A stretch of DNA of 64,000 nt from Manduca sexta (lineage: Eukaryota > Arthropoda > Insecta > Lepidoptera > Sphingidae), in NCBI RefSeq assembly GCF_014839805.1, contig NC_051120.1, positions 1,302,001 through 1,366,000 on the forward strand, read 5' to 3'. The notes under the pieces are model-generated. The model was given only the letters and a program-made list of their open reading frames with translations. It was not told the DNA's origin and did no database searches. A program made the translations under genes and the position numbers. Below are positions 34,301 to 45,675 of the stretch, piece after piece; the first letter of the stretch is position 1; every line of letters starts with the position of its first letter.

Positions 34301-34820
34301 GAGACTGTGGAAGTTGAAGCCTGTCTTCATGAGATTAACAAACCGAATATGTTGCGCTACTACTTCGGGAATAAAGGGATATTTACGTATTACTAAGTTT
34401 ACACTTGCAAAGTCTCGCAGCAATATATCCAATTAACTTCCAGATTCGTTGACACTAACATAAATATTACAATAATTCTATACACATGAGACTGACTCGT
34501 AACTCCTGCAAGATGCAAAATTTCTAGTTGTCAGTTTACTGTTATAGTTTATAAAAAAATATTATCTACAAAAAGAAATGTCAAGTGATAGGAACTCTTA
34601 TCCGTTCCACGTTACACAACTGTTTGTGACATCTGATAATATAACTAATGGGATGAAGTATCTTCTATCTTATCCACTTGTTCACAACTTGCAACGTATT
34701 TTCATCGGCTTGCATCTGCAGATAAGAGCACTTTAAGCCGTTGTCATTGACTCATAGTGATTACTCTCAGTTGGTGAAATATAGCAATTAATTTGATTTT
34801 GTATTAGCAATCTTTTAGAG

Positions 34821-35009
34821 ATGAAAACGGTGAAAGAAATCATCGTGAGGAAACCTGCATACCTAAGAAGTTCTCTATAGGAATTTCGAAGGTGTGTGAA
34901 GTCTACCAATCCGCACTAGCGTGGTGGACTAAGGCCTAATCCCTCTCAGTAGTAGAGGAGGCCCGTGCTCAGCAGTGGGCAAGTATATAATACAGGGCTG
35001 ATATTATAT
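34821..35009 (+). mobile_element. Family A SINE, 5'-truncated, exact 12-bp TSD
   Basis: It begins inside the family (AACGGTGAAAGAAATCATCG) and runs to the tail GGCTGATATTATAT. It is bracketed by AATCTTTTAGAG at 34809-34820 and 35010-35021. The truncated 5' end together with a perfect TSD shows that the truncation happened during insertion, not later. A 9-base deletion relative to other copies removes part of CTAGGCCAGCGTGG. Confidence 0.9.
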
Positions 35010-35139
35010 AATCTTTTAGAGTGAAAGATGTGAAGCAATAGCGAAAGGTGAAGGTTTCCAAAAGGGAATCGGACACAATATATAGGTACTTATATACATA
35101 AATGTGATCTGTAAATCGTTCTAATGATGATTAGATTCT

Positions 35140-35195
35140 AAATAAAGGGAAGCCGACAGGAATCGGGCTATATAGCCCGTTCGCCACTGATGTGA
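35140..35195 (+). repeat. Family J fragment
   Basis: GGGAAGCCGACAGGAATCGG followed by CCCGTTCGCCACTGA matches ends seen at 49124 and 58785. Confidence 0.45.
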
Positions 35196-36239
35196 AACAT
35201 ACAAACGTGAAAAAATCTTTTAGTACATTTATTTCAATGTGGAATATTCGCGCAAGCATAAGACATTATTAAGAAAGAAGTTTTAAGTTGACAGGACTTG
35301 AAATTGGTGTATTTGTGTATTTTGAAATAAACGATTACCTAATTACATAAATTTGTTCGCTAATGGTGAATGATAAGAAATCGATAAGGGAAACATGTCC
35401 TTTGTTGTTTTTGAATTAAATTGCATTTACATTTCGCAAGAGTCCTGTTTTCTTGCTAGATAATATTGAATCGCCCCCAATTTCAATAAACAAACCAATT
35501 TTTTTTCGAACACGAATATAGACCAATCAGAACAAAGTTTTGTGACATGCGTACAAATTACTTATTTTGATTGGTTCATTCTCGGCATCGTATCGTGGTT
35601 TAAGATTGGCGTCATTTATTAAAATCTATGAATTATGATATCGGCCGTTAATCATATTCCATTTTTAAATCCACTTTATAATGAAGGTTTTTTTATTAGA
35701 ATATTAATTTAAACATTAGATCTGTATTTTCCACGTGGTTGATTGTATTTCGTAAAATCTTATAACCGTATAATAACCGTTCATAAACATATATTTTTTT
35801 CTAATTAGAAGGTAAGCATTGTTTTTAATTGAAATTCCAATCTCAGCTTAAATAGAGTGATAAAATTGCATGAAATCAAGTATCATATTATATAGAATTT
35901 ACAAACAATATAAGCACACCTATTTAATAACTAATCCTCCCTGAAATCAACTATCAATGTTAGAAAGTTGTTTAAATTTTTTTATAATTTGATACATATG
36001 ATGCTTGGTGGCTTCATCATGCCGTCCAGTCCGCACATTTCCTTCCCAAGCCAGGACGATATCAATACTATAAATTTTCGATCAACGGCACCAATTACTG
36101 GACCCGGTTAGGGTAAACGCGAGCCCCAATTGAGGATGCTACCGATTATTTCTGATGGCAATGGATATGCATTATTAGCGTACCACACGTTTAATTGAAT
36201 GAGCATACTGATATTATCTGACAAACGTAGTCTTTTATA
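35196..36239. other. Unassigned AT-rich DNA
   Basis: No exon or clear repeat. A diverged family E outer end may lie at about 35240-35275 (TTCGCGCAAGCATAAGA). Confidence 0.45.
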
Positions 36240-36445
36240 CATACCATGCTTTGCCTTTTTAGGGGTAGGCAGAGGTAACACATTTCGATATCTTATTGTT
36301 AGGTAATTTAAAAACCAAACTATCGACTGTAACAGAAAATAGATCAGCATAACTAGCTAACCTGGGAATTGAACCTGAGCCCTGAGGAATATAGTTCGCG
36401 CTCAATTCTACTAGGCCAATCCTACTGAAGCAGTAATGCATTTTT
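36240..36445 (-). mobile_element. Family B-like SINE, diverged
   Basis: On the - strand a tRNA-like head with B-box GGTTCAATTCCCAGG (about 36370) is followed by TGCTGATCTATTTTCTGTT and, further on, TTACCTCTGCCTACCCCTAA. This is the block order of family B. The flanking frames are incidental. Confidence 0.5.
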
Positions 36446-36559
36446 CTATTAGCTCGTTTGCACGCTATACCATAAAAAACTGGATGATAATGGGCAAACA
36501 TTTACCGTCAAAGTGTCCGTCTCGTCATTTTGTATAAAATGCACTAACTTATTACACTA

Positions 36560-36760
36560 ATAGGTTATTGAATTATTTTTTCTCTCGCAGTTTTGTTGCT
36601 GACATTATAAGTCGATTTTTCATACTTTCATATGTTGTTTTGTGTTGGATCCGGTTGCGTGACGTCATAAGGACATCAACTCGATAACGCCTCACAATTA
36701 CCTTTCGCCTCTTTAAGGACGTCGCAAGGGCGCAGCCGGTTTTTTCACTCATTATCATAT
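36560..36760. other. Acceptor-like tract and CRE palindrome
   Basis: TTTTTTCTCTCGCAG ends at 36590 and resembles a strong + strand acceptor. The following frame stays open about 32 codons to TAA near 36687, with no donor. TGACGTCA, a full CRE palindrome, lies at 36660-36667. A 61-codon Lys/Arg-rich frame covers the same DNA on the - strand. I cannot decide whether any of this is genic. Confidence 0.2.
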
Positions 36761-37104
36761 GCTAAAGTTGTGGAGATTTTGGTTTGGTCAGTCTGATAAT
36801 CCTTTGTGTTTCAAATCCAGAATCATGATTTGTACAAAATAAGTAAATATTTCCTGAAATAAAATACTATAGTACCTACTCAGATATATAGTTATTTTAT
36901 ATTAGAAAAAAAACTAATTGGTGCAGATATCAGATATCAACGCCTTTGAACATAAAAAACATAGTTTGAACATTGTCATAGTAAATATACCCATAGCCGT
37001 AGTATAACTAATAACTTATTCCTTTTATATGTTTGTACTTTCAACTTTAATAAACAATACAGTATAATAAATAATTACCAAGCCAAATGCTAAAGAAATA
37101 TTTG

Positions 37105-37195
37105 CGATACCTGTCAGCACGGAAATCGAACAGGCGACCTCTACAGCCGACTCACTCCAATCAATTGAGCAAAGAAAGGCATCGAGGCTATAGTG
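37105..37195 (-). mobile_element. tRNA-like SINE head fragment
   Basis: On the - strand it begins GCCTCGATGCC and carries the B-box-like TGTTCGATTTCCGTGC, consistent with the family B head. The body is absent or unrecognisable. Confidence 0.4.
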
Positions 37196-38567
37196 GAGTG
37201 AAGTGTTGATAATAAAATATACACGATCGCTTCGCCACCAACAATCATGTTTGACAAGGTGAACCTTTCGCTTTCAGTTTAAACACCAATATACAGGGGT
37301 TATTAATACTTTATCTTATGCAAGAAAAATGCTTTATTACTATTAAAAAACCATAAGTTTATGAAGGTATTTTCATATTAGAAGTAAATGCAGAAACAGC
37401 TGAACGGATTTGGATAAATCTTAGCACATAAATAGACCAGGTTATTAACATATTATTTTATATGTTTATATAGCATTATATTATATATTACTGTTTTTCA
37501 GTGCCTGCTGTGAAATCTTAGAATTGTGTGCATTTATGTTTAGTATTACTGCTACACATTATTGGAGCTAATTATAATGTAACAACTACTAGATGTCCTA
37601 ATTATAAATAAATTTGTCTTATAGTGAAACAGAGCCGAAAATTTCGCTCAGTGGCATGCTTTGAGAGGTTAATGACTACAAAAGGACAGATGCAGGCTAA
37701 TGATGATGTTTTTAATTCCAATAGAGATGACTTACGCGTATTTATTCAAGAATGAACTCATCCTGTTCAAACGATAGACAATATGCTAAAACATTTGTTT
37801 GTAGGCTTTTCAATTATGAGCACCTACGCAAAGCCAAAGTAATGTGTTTAATAGCAAACAATATTAACTAAGGTTATTTGGTTTGGTTTCTGCCCACGGC
37901 TGCACTTGGTCTTGGTTTTATAGCCTACAGCACCCGGGTTAATGTTTCTACAGAACTTTCTATTAGTGTACCAATTTACGTAATCCGATCCTTAGCTACA
38001 AAGGCTTCTTTTGCATCCATCCTTGCAAATTGACCACAATGAAAAACAAATATTAGTTTCATGTTTGTAAATGCTGTCACTCGTTTTGTGTACACTACTC
38101 ACGTATAATAATAATGCATCGAAAACACTGACATTAATGATGATTCCCAATTGTATTGGAACAAACGTAGTGAATCCAGGGTGTATTACACCTATATCTA
38201 CCCTTAAACAAGAAGAGGTAATGCTATGTGTGTACCTTTTCACAATGTTGCGTAACGGCAAGTAATTTACAAACTGCATTGTTTTACAGCGTTTGAGATC
38301 TTTAACATTCAAGTCATTTCGTTAGTCATCGATGATGACGCGGTCCCACATGTCCACCGCCCACAGATATTAACAAAGTATTCGCACATTTAGTCTTTGT
38401 CCCTAAAACAAGTTTATTCGATAGTCATTCGTGCATTCCAGACGCACCCACTTTGTTTATATGGTCTTCTTTATACTGAACGAGAAGACGAAGCTGCTAA
38501 TTACATGTCACGACTGCCTACAAACAGTAGTAATGCTTACGATCCTTGTTTATAAAAAATCATTGTA
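37196..38567. other. Unassigned AT-rich DNA
   Basis: There is a primer-like AGCTGAACGGATTTGGATAA near 37397, as in family J at 58385, probably a LINE 3' remnant. Opposed open frames at 37992-38312 have no recognised motif. Confidence 0.4.
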
Positions 38568-38708
38568 ATACCGTGAGGAAACCCACATACCTGAGAATTC
38601 TTCATAAGAATTTTGATGGCATGCGGAGGACTAAAACCTTATCCCTCTTAGTAGTAGAGAAGGTCCTTGCTTTACAGTGGGCAGTATAAACAAGGCTGGT
38701 ATCTAAAT
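38568..38708 (+). mobile_element. Family A SINE, old 3' fragment
   Basis: CGTGAGGAAACCCACATACC, then CTTAGTAGTAGAGAAGG, then CAGTGGGCAGTATAA follow the family A order with many substitutions and small deletions. Confidence 0.7.
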
Positions 38709-38711
38709 ATA

Positions 38712-38962
38712 TATAACTCAAAGGTGACTGACTGACATAGTGATCTATCAACGCACAGTCCAAACCACTGGACGGATCGGGCTTAAATTTGGCATGCAGG
38801 TAGATGTTATGACGTAAGCATCCGCTAAGAAAGGATTTTAATTAATTATACCCCCAAAGGGAAAAAAATAGTTTGAACCTATCAGTACCGGAAAAATATG
38901 TAGCGAGATTTTATCTTGGAAAACTCCTTCACGCGCGCGAAGCCGCGAGCAAAACCTAGTTA
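38712..38962 (+). mobile_element. Family I, non-LTR-like 3' end
   Basis: CTCAAAGGTGACTGACTGAC, CACTGGACGGATCGGGCTTA, GACGTAAGCATCCGCTAAGA and a closing GCGAAGCCGCGAGCAAAACC occur in order. I recognise this arrangement as a common lepidopteran LINE-type 3' end. Coding parts are absent. Confidence 0.6.
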
Positions 38963-39307
38963 TAATATATATTCCTTCTTCTGATCCCTTGATGGTCATC
39001 ATTTTACTTATTATTAGTCACTTTACCATTCTACGATTCATAGTAACTAGTTCAAAATGTGAATAAGTCGCAAGCATAATACAGTGTCACGATGCAGTCG
39101 TGGGTTCGTGATTCATGCCACATACCACTCCCATCTGTCCACCTGCCTCGCTGCGACCTTCGGAGCTGTTCGTACCTCTGTAGGTACTGTTGAGGTTAAT
39201 ACTTTACTGTATTCAACTATAATATTTAGTTTTGTTGAGATTTATAGGTACTACGTACATTTAGTTGGTAAATTAAAAGTTATAGTTTTTAATGGTTTTC
39301 TTTTAAA

Positions 39308-39540
39308 TTGCTGGTGGTATAGTTGTATTACGATACGAGTGCAGTGCTAAGGCTTTGGATTCGATTCCCAGGTTGGGCAGTGATATTGTGTTTTCTACAC
39401 TGTATCAGCCCGGAGTCTGGAATTTGTGCGCGATATGGCGATAGGAGCGCGCACTATCGCATAATGGAACGGAATACACACGGCGGAAAGAAGATGCAAC
39501 AGTTGCTCCTCTACCTACTACGGTTAAACGGTTTGTGTAC
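39308..39540 (+). mobile_element. Family B SINE, diverged
   Basis: The head GGTGGTATAGTTGTATTACG, B-box-like GGATTCGATTCCCAGG and the body CAGCCCGGAGTCTGGAATTT, with GCGATATGGCGATAGG, identify it. The 3' end has decayed. Confidence 0.82.
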
Positions 39541-39906
39541 TTTCTGTTACAAAATCAGTTATACCTGCCACTGATCACATTATTTCGTTTCCATACGTAA
39601 ATATTCACCGAAAATTATCAGTTGTTACAAAATAAATAAATATGAATGCGTAATAATGCAACTTAAGACTTTTATACAAAGTTTACCCGCAAGGTGGAAG
39701 GAAGGTATAAACCCTGCCTAGTTCCAAACATCTTATCATCAAATGCCATACCGCACTGATATTTTATTTAACTATAATGTCAATTCCGATATTTTCTAAC
39801 AAGGCACTCACGATCTCTGATTTCGTGAATCACACGCCTTCACCACTGCCATCTGCCGCACCTGCGTGCAACCTTCGCTTTAAGCCATTGTGAGATGATT
39901 TTTTAA

Positions 39907-40279
39907 ACATTGAAATTAAACTAATTTTCGGATTCTATCGCGGTGCTAGTATTTTATTTTCTCCCGACGTTTCGAAGACTTTGCAGCCTTCATGGTCACG
40001 GGGGGGACTGAGGTGTTGTTCATCCGTAAAGTCAAAGTTACAATATCTACCTACATTTTACAATTATACAACTTTTTTAAATTTTTTAAATTTTAGCTGT
40101 TGGTGGTCCGATCTACGCAGAATGAGCTCACAGTGTCTTGAAGTCTGGCAGCCGGTCTGACTTCAAGACACTGTGAGCTCATTCTGCGTAGATGAAGGCT
40201 GCAAAAGTCTTCGAAACGTCGGGAGAAAATAAAATACTAGCACCGCGATAGAATCCGAAAATTAGTTTAATTTCAATGT
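39907..40279. mobile_element. Family E nested palindrome
   Basis: The outer arms 39907-39993 and 40192-40279 are 87 and 88 nt and are reverse complements apart from one extra A. They carry ATTTTCGGATTCTATCGCGG and the GACGTTTCGAAGACTTTGC core. Just inside the right arm a second, perfect 35-bp inverted repeat lies at 40111-40145 and 40159-40193 with a 13-nt loop. No coding frame. It behaves like a foldback or MITE-type element. No TSD is seen. Confidence 0.85.
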
Positions 40280-40828
40280 CTAACATTCGCGTAAACATAA
40301 GAAATCATTATGGTTTTTTAAATCCGGTTTCCGGTTCGCCGGAATCTCGTTTTGTTTCTTCCTTAATTAAAGTTTGTTACTTTGTTAAAACTGTAATAAT
40401 CTTAAGATTTTTATAAAATTAATATTTCTTACGTATTTAAATATAATATTTTACCTGTAGCTCTGAGAATGCATGACTACAAAAATAGCAATGTTAACAC
40501 TCTCCTTAACTAAATATATATATTTTTTTAAATACATTTGTTCCAAACGTAACATGTTACAACTGCCATACTAATTTAAAAAAATACTCATTACTCAATA
40601 ATGCAAATTAACGACGTAATGAAATCATCGAAACAAGAGCAAAGTTACAAAACACGTCAGTTGTCAGTAGTCACATGCTGAGTGTGGCGTCTGTCACGCG
40701 GATTTTGGTCACGAAACGAACATTAAAATGCAGCGAGCGTCCCGCGAACACTTGTACCTAGCAAGTACAGTCGGCGAGAATCGTTAATTCAATTGAAATA
40801 TTATTAATAGTCTAAATAACATACTACC
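40280..40828. other. Unassigned AT-rich DNA
   Basis: The first 30 bases continue family E (TAACATTCGCGTAAACATAA). After that nothing is recognised. A CpG-richer patch occurs at 40690-40790. Confidence 0.45.
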
Positions 40829-41117
40829 CTGGTGGTAGGTCTCTCATATGTGAGAGTCCGCCTGGGTAGGTACCACCGCAATGTCTATTTCTGCCGCCAA
40901 GCAGCAGTGTGTAGTCACTGTTGTGTTTCGGTTTGAAGGACATCGTAGCCAGTGAAACTACTGGACATAATGAAAATTAACATCTCACGTCTCAGGATGG
41001 CGAGCGCAGTGGAATACCAAACAATACTTGGTAATTCAAGGTGTTGGATGGTTTTTCTACTGTTTATGAGCGGTCGTATCGCTTACCATCAGGCGAACGG
41101 CAAGCTCGTCTCGTATC
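40829..41117 (+). mobile_element. Family C interspersed repeat, best full copy
   Basis: It runs from CTGGTGGTAGGTCTCTC through an internal CTCTCATATGTGAGAG palindrome, GCCGCCAAGCAGCAGTG, GGATGGCGAGCGCAGTGG, and GCTTACCATCAGGCGAACGG to CTCGTCTCG. All other C copies align to parts of it. It has no tRNA-like boxes, and its origin is unknown to me. Similar elements are frequent in butterflies and moths. Confidence 0.85.
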
Positions 41118-41160
41118 AGCTGTGGGATAGTATATAATATAGGGCTGATATTACTATTTA
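41118..41160 (+). mobile_element. Family A tail joined to family C
   Basis: TGGGATAGTATATAATATAG and GGCTGATATTACTATTTATT match the 3' tail of family A directly after the family C end. It is either a very short 5'-truncated A insertion or a chimeric retroposon. Confidence 0.6.
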
Positions 41161-41344
41161 TTATTTTACTATCGCAGCGCTGCCTTGGTGGCAAAATATC
41201 TTATAGCCTCTATTAACCAAAATTTTCATAACTTTTATAGTTTTCTTCTGTTAAGAACAATCGTCGAGCTTACCAAATCCGACAATCCGAGCTATTTGCT
41301 TATCTTATTGTTCAATTACATAAAAGTAAGTAACACTGTTTTTT

Positions 41345-41482
41345 TATACGCCCAATGTGACTTCACTGCACCTGATGGTAAGTGGAGTGGGGTCCTATAG
41401 AACATCGACTGACGAGACATGATAACGCTCAACCGTCGCCACAATTATGCCGGCTGTTAGAACCGGATATACACAATCTGAA
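41345..41482 (-). mobile_element. Family D interspersed repeat
   Basis: In reverse it has CACCTGATGGTAAGTGGAGT, then the GACGAGACATGAT block, then ACAATTATGCCGGCTGTTAG. It matches the 3' half of the copy at 2480. A short inverted pair AAAAGGATCT / AGATCCTTTT follows at 41491-41529. Confidence 0.7.
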
Positions 41483-42577
41483 GTAAAGGAAAAAGGATCT
41501 CTATATGGTTTCCAGACAAAGATCCTTTTAGAACACGAATTGCCCCGTAGATTATTATAGTTATTTCTTGTTACTCCTACCACTCTTGCAAACACTAGTT
41601 TTAAGTCTAGACCTCTCTAATACATTACTAGTTCCACTCACGTTACACACGTAATGTAAATTGCATTATGAAATTATTTCGTGCCGATATCCAATCCAAT
41701 TGTACAAATGACTTCTGTAAATGGAATTTGTAATGTAATCATGGGTTAATCATCAAGGTGATGATTATCGCGAAAGATAAATAACACGATAAATGATTAG
41801 TTATGTTTGTTTCATTGATAAATGTGTGTCATAAGTTGTAAATTGCTGATATAAAAAATCATTTACATTCCGACTGAAGATTTTGCAATACAGTCGCTTT
41901 GTGTGGATATTTTGATTTATTACTATAATTTAGCAGTTACAGATTATTCTGGAATGCCTTATTTACTTTCTCATTGAAAACTTATTGTTTATACATGTGG
42001 ATACTCATTATTATAAATACTAACGCGTTATGTTACCCATTAGAGTAATAACTTTACCCATTATCACGTTAAGTGTATTTAAAAATGATATTTAAGTATA
42101 ATTGTATGAATGGCAATTACTCGTATGTTTATTGAATAGCTCACAAACGATTTATAAATTCTGAATTTCTGTAAATACAACATACAATGGAAACAATCTA
42201 ACCATTGAACGTACATATATTTTTTTATTTCCCTATTATAAAATAAGTACTCTTACTAAATACTCTTTAAATAATACATTAAAAACTTACAAAACAATTT
42301 AAACATCAAAATGTAAATGATTTTAATAATAAAAGTGAATATCCGAACGCGACTGTACGAGAGCGCAATTTAGTTGCTTTCGGCCAGTGTCGGAAGGAAA
42401 GCTAACGTTACACTGGTTACGTCACGACATACTGGCGCGTAACATATCGAGTGACATTGTAATCGGACCCCGGAATACTATCCTTGGAATCTGTATCGTT
42501 TTCGACGGGTTTGTCTAAGCCTGATTGACGTGCTTCTCGGAAAGTTATCAAAAATGTATTGGTAGTGTTTGAATAAT
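41483..42577. other. Unassigned AT-rich DNA
   Basis: Nothing recognised apart from the small inverted pair noted with the preceding repeat. Confidence 0.45.
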
Positions 42578-42861
42578 AAAAGCGATAGCCTAGTTGGTTG
42601 TGGTATGGGCTGCCGAGACGAATGTCCGCAGGTTCAAAACCCAAGGGCACACACCTCTGATTTGTCTAAAAGATGTGTGTATTCTTTGTGAATTATCGCT
42701 TGCTTTAACGGTGAAGGAAAATATCGTGAGGAAACCTGCATACCTGAGAAGTTTTCTATAGGAATTTCGAAGGTGTGTGAAGTCTACCAATCCGCACTAG
42801 GTCAGCGTGGTGGACTAAGGCTAATCCCTCTCAGTAGCAGAGGAGGCCCGTACCCAGCTTA
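42578..42861 (+). mobile_element. Family A SINE, missing its tail
   Basis: The head AGCGATAGCCTAGTTGGTTG, B box GGTTCAAAACC and full body to GGAGGCCCGTACCCAGC are present. It then breaks off before the GGGCTGATATT tail. The B box has one change from GGTTCAAATCC, which may weaken Pol III use. Confidence 0.88.
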
Positions 42862-44584
42862 AATAATGATATTGACTGGATTAAGGACCCTTTTACCATA
42901 TAGGGTTTAGATTTATAAAGAAAATGAAATGGCATTTTTGTATTTCAAACAAAACAAATATACAATATTCGAATGTTTTAAAACTTACAATTTTATTAGG
43001 TTGCTTAAGATTAGGGTCTTAAGTACTATAATGCAATATACCAATAACATTTTTAGTTGCTATATGCTGCGATATCTGATTGCTCGATATATGTTGACGT
43101 CATTTAGGCACTGCAAAAAACTTCTTGCGGAATTTAAATAGTCTTTGAGTGTAGGTCCGGTTCATTGATTACTTTGTTTTTAATTTGAATATGACATTGT
43201 TAATTATACTTAGTAGAAAAACCTATGCTGGTCGGTAAAATGCTAAAAGAACGTATTATTTCTCGTACTCAAAACACACTTTTAATTCGACATTATGTTA
43301 ATCCGACACAAATGGTACAATCGGGTATCGAAATCAATTATCAAAAGTGTGACCACCGGGCCAAGAGATCAGGAAATGGTTCACAATGAACAATGGTTCT
43401 GTACTTGACCTCAAAACCAGCCGGTTTTGACTAACTTTCAATCGAACACGCTTGACGCCGTTTCAAATGACAGTGTCACTTCCTGAATTGCAAATGTCAA
43501 CTTTAAATTTGGAATTGTGAATTTTATTTACAGAATTTATTTATTTAATAAATTAAATTTCTATTTTTATTTATGTGTTATATAATTAAATTTTAGGTAA
43601 TATAAAGTTTCTATTTTACAATTTAAACAAATGCTATAATTAATATATCACATAATTATATTAAAACGATTTTACAATTTAAATTATCGTAATGTGCAAC
43701 TTATTTCACAAAATCTGAAAAGCTTCAATCGTTCCCGTCTTCCCGGACACTTAACCCATATTCCTTAGAGGCTTATACCTGTCATTAAGCTTCTGAATGG
43801 GAGTGCTCACGTTGCAAAAGGTAGCCATAGGACGTCCATCGGCCACTCCGTATCTAGATCGAGCTAGGGCTGCAGGAAAACCGGAATCCGGACGGATATA
43901 CTGGTATACTGATTCACCTATGATTATATTTTTTATATTGAATATATGTATCATAGTATGGTAAATAATAAGTATCATGATAAGTTGTAGGACACTGGAA
44001 TGAATGTGATTTCTCGATTGATAAGCTGCCAAAAATTTGCAGCAAACTGATGTTTTTTAAATTATTTATCGTTGGAGAGGTTGGGTGACACCCAACAAAT
44101 TCTTCCCAATTTCTATTCTTTCTCGTGAAACAGCGACATTTTACAAAAAAAATGTAATGAGTCGGATAAGCTGGCCACTATTATATTGGAAAAATAGATG
44201 GTGAAAATTGGATACACTGGTTGCGCATTTCTACCAATTGGGGAATAAAAGGCGTGCGTGAATATGAATGGCTCACATCTCATATTATTTTCAAAAATCA
44301 AAATATAATCGAGTCAAACAGCCCTGACGAAGCACAGATTCGTATCTAGGACATGAGCCTAGATACATTGTTTGTGCTGCGCATGCGCCAACATGCTTCA
44401 ATTAACACCTCCATACGAAACATGTCCTTCAGAAGCTATGATTACAGCTGTTATAGTCGAACAGGTGTATGTTTTTGGAGGTAGACAGAAATGCGTCAAC
44501 GTTACAAGCATATCGTTAATTAATGATTAACTTGTTTTAAATTTTATGGAGGATCCATTGTATATAGGCATGCTTGTATTATTT
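42862..44584. other. Unassigned AT-rich DNA
   Basis: No exon or shared repeat recognised. The open frames on both strands lack coding character. Confidence 0.45.
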
Positions 44585-44665
44585 GCGGGTTTTAACACCT
44601 GGTGTACGGTGGTCGCTATCCGAGCGAATATAAAATATATCTTACCACCAGCAAAAGACTACAGT
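44585..44665 (-). mobile_element. Family D 5' fragment
   Basis: In reverse it has GGTGGTAAGATATATTTTAT, then CGCTCGGATAGCGACCACCG, then the GTGTTAAAACCCGC block. It corresponds to the start of the copy at 2480. The following 44665-44770 has a weak tRNA-like GGGTTTGATCCCC. Confidence 0.6.
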
Positions 44666-45545
44666 GTTCTTGAGATTGGAAACGCAAGTTTCTGGGTTTG
44701 ATCCCCTGGCAGTTGGAATTGGTAAAGATTTTAGATTCGGAAATGAACTCGAGCTGTAATATATGTACAAAGTTCTTTTGTTAATAAAATTAAATTTATA
44801 TAATCTGTAAGTCATACAAATATTATAATCGTTTAGAATTTAAACGAATTGCCATTTGCACAATAAATAAGAGTTTAGTACATTAAAAAATAAATATTAC
44901 CTGAAGCACTTCACACGATAATCAATAATCAATAAATAACAATAATTACAACTGGTAATTGTTAAGTAATTACTGCGATGACAATGGGCGTTACAAACAC
45001 GGACAGACGGACAAATTAATGAGCTATTGTTATTGAATGTTTGACAGGCGAGGATGGATTGCTTTGAAATTTGGCGAGGGACGAGACGCAAAAAATTATA
45101 TAAATAAATACCATCGTTGTTTCGTTTCGTTAAATGGGCGGGATATCTTTAAGGTCAAACAACCATCTCCCTAAACTTATACATAAAATCTATATTTCCT
45201 ACTCCTCCCTATTCTATTTGATTAATTGCGTTGCGGGTTAAGACTAATTAGCGGTCGCAGTGACTCGCTGAGCTGTAATCCAGGAGCTGCTGATCATGGA
45301 TTACAAGAGTTGCTTGGGTTTGAGGGCTGGAATGTCTCTTTCCTTATCTCTGGCTAACTAAAGGCAAAATTACTTGTAAAACATGGTTCATATAGTATTC
45401 ACTTTACTGAAACTCGTCAACTTCACGACACACCGAGCAATTCGAGCAATCAATCTGTGATTATAGAATTGCTGTAAATGTTGACAGTTGCTCTAACAAA
45501 TTACTAACTTAAACAACAACTGCTAAAGCTATTATCAGCTTCAAT
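44666..45545. other. Unassigned AT-rich DNA
   Basis: No gene recognised. A GC-richer patch at 45230-45340 has no supported exon. Confidence 0.45.
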
Positions 45546-45675
45546 AGGGGCCGGCGAATATATAGCTGAGCGTATAACAGACTTTTATTTACTGTCAAAC
45601 TATTATCGACATTATATTCATTAAAATAATATTCAAAATCCATGCATTGCGCTCCGCCACATATGCGCCGGCCCT
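45546..45675. mobile_element. Small MITE-like element
   Basis: GC-rich ends AGGGGCCGGCG and CGCCGGCCCT are inverted repeats differing by one G, and the similarity continues a few bases inside. AAT flanks both sides (45543-45545, 45676-45678) as a possible 3-bp TSD. At about 130 bp with no coding capacity, the superfamily is unclear. Confidence 0.5.
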
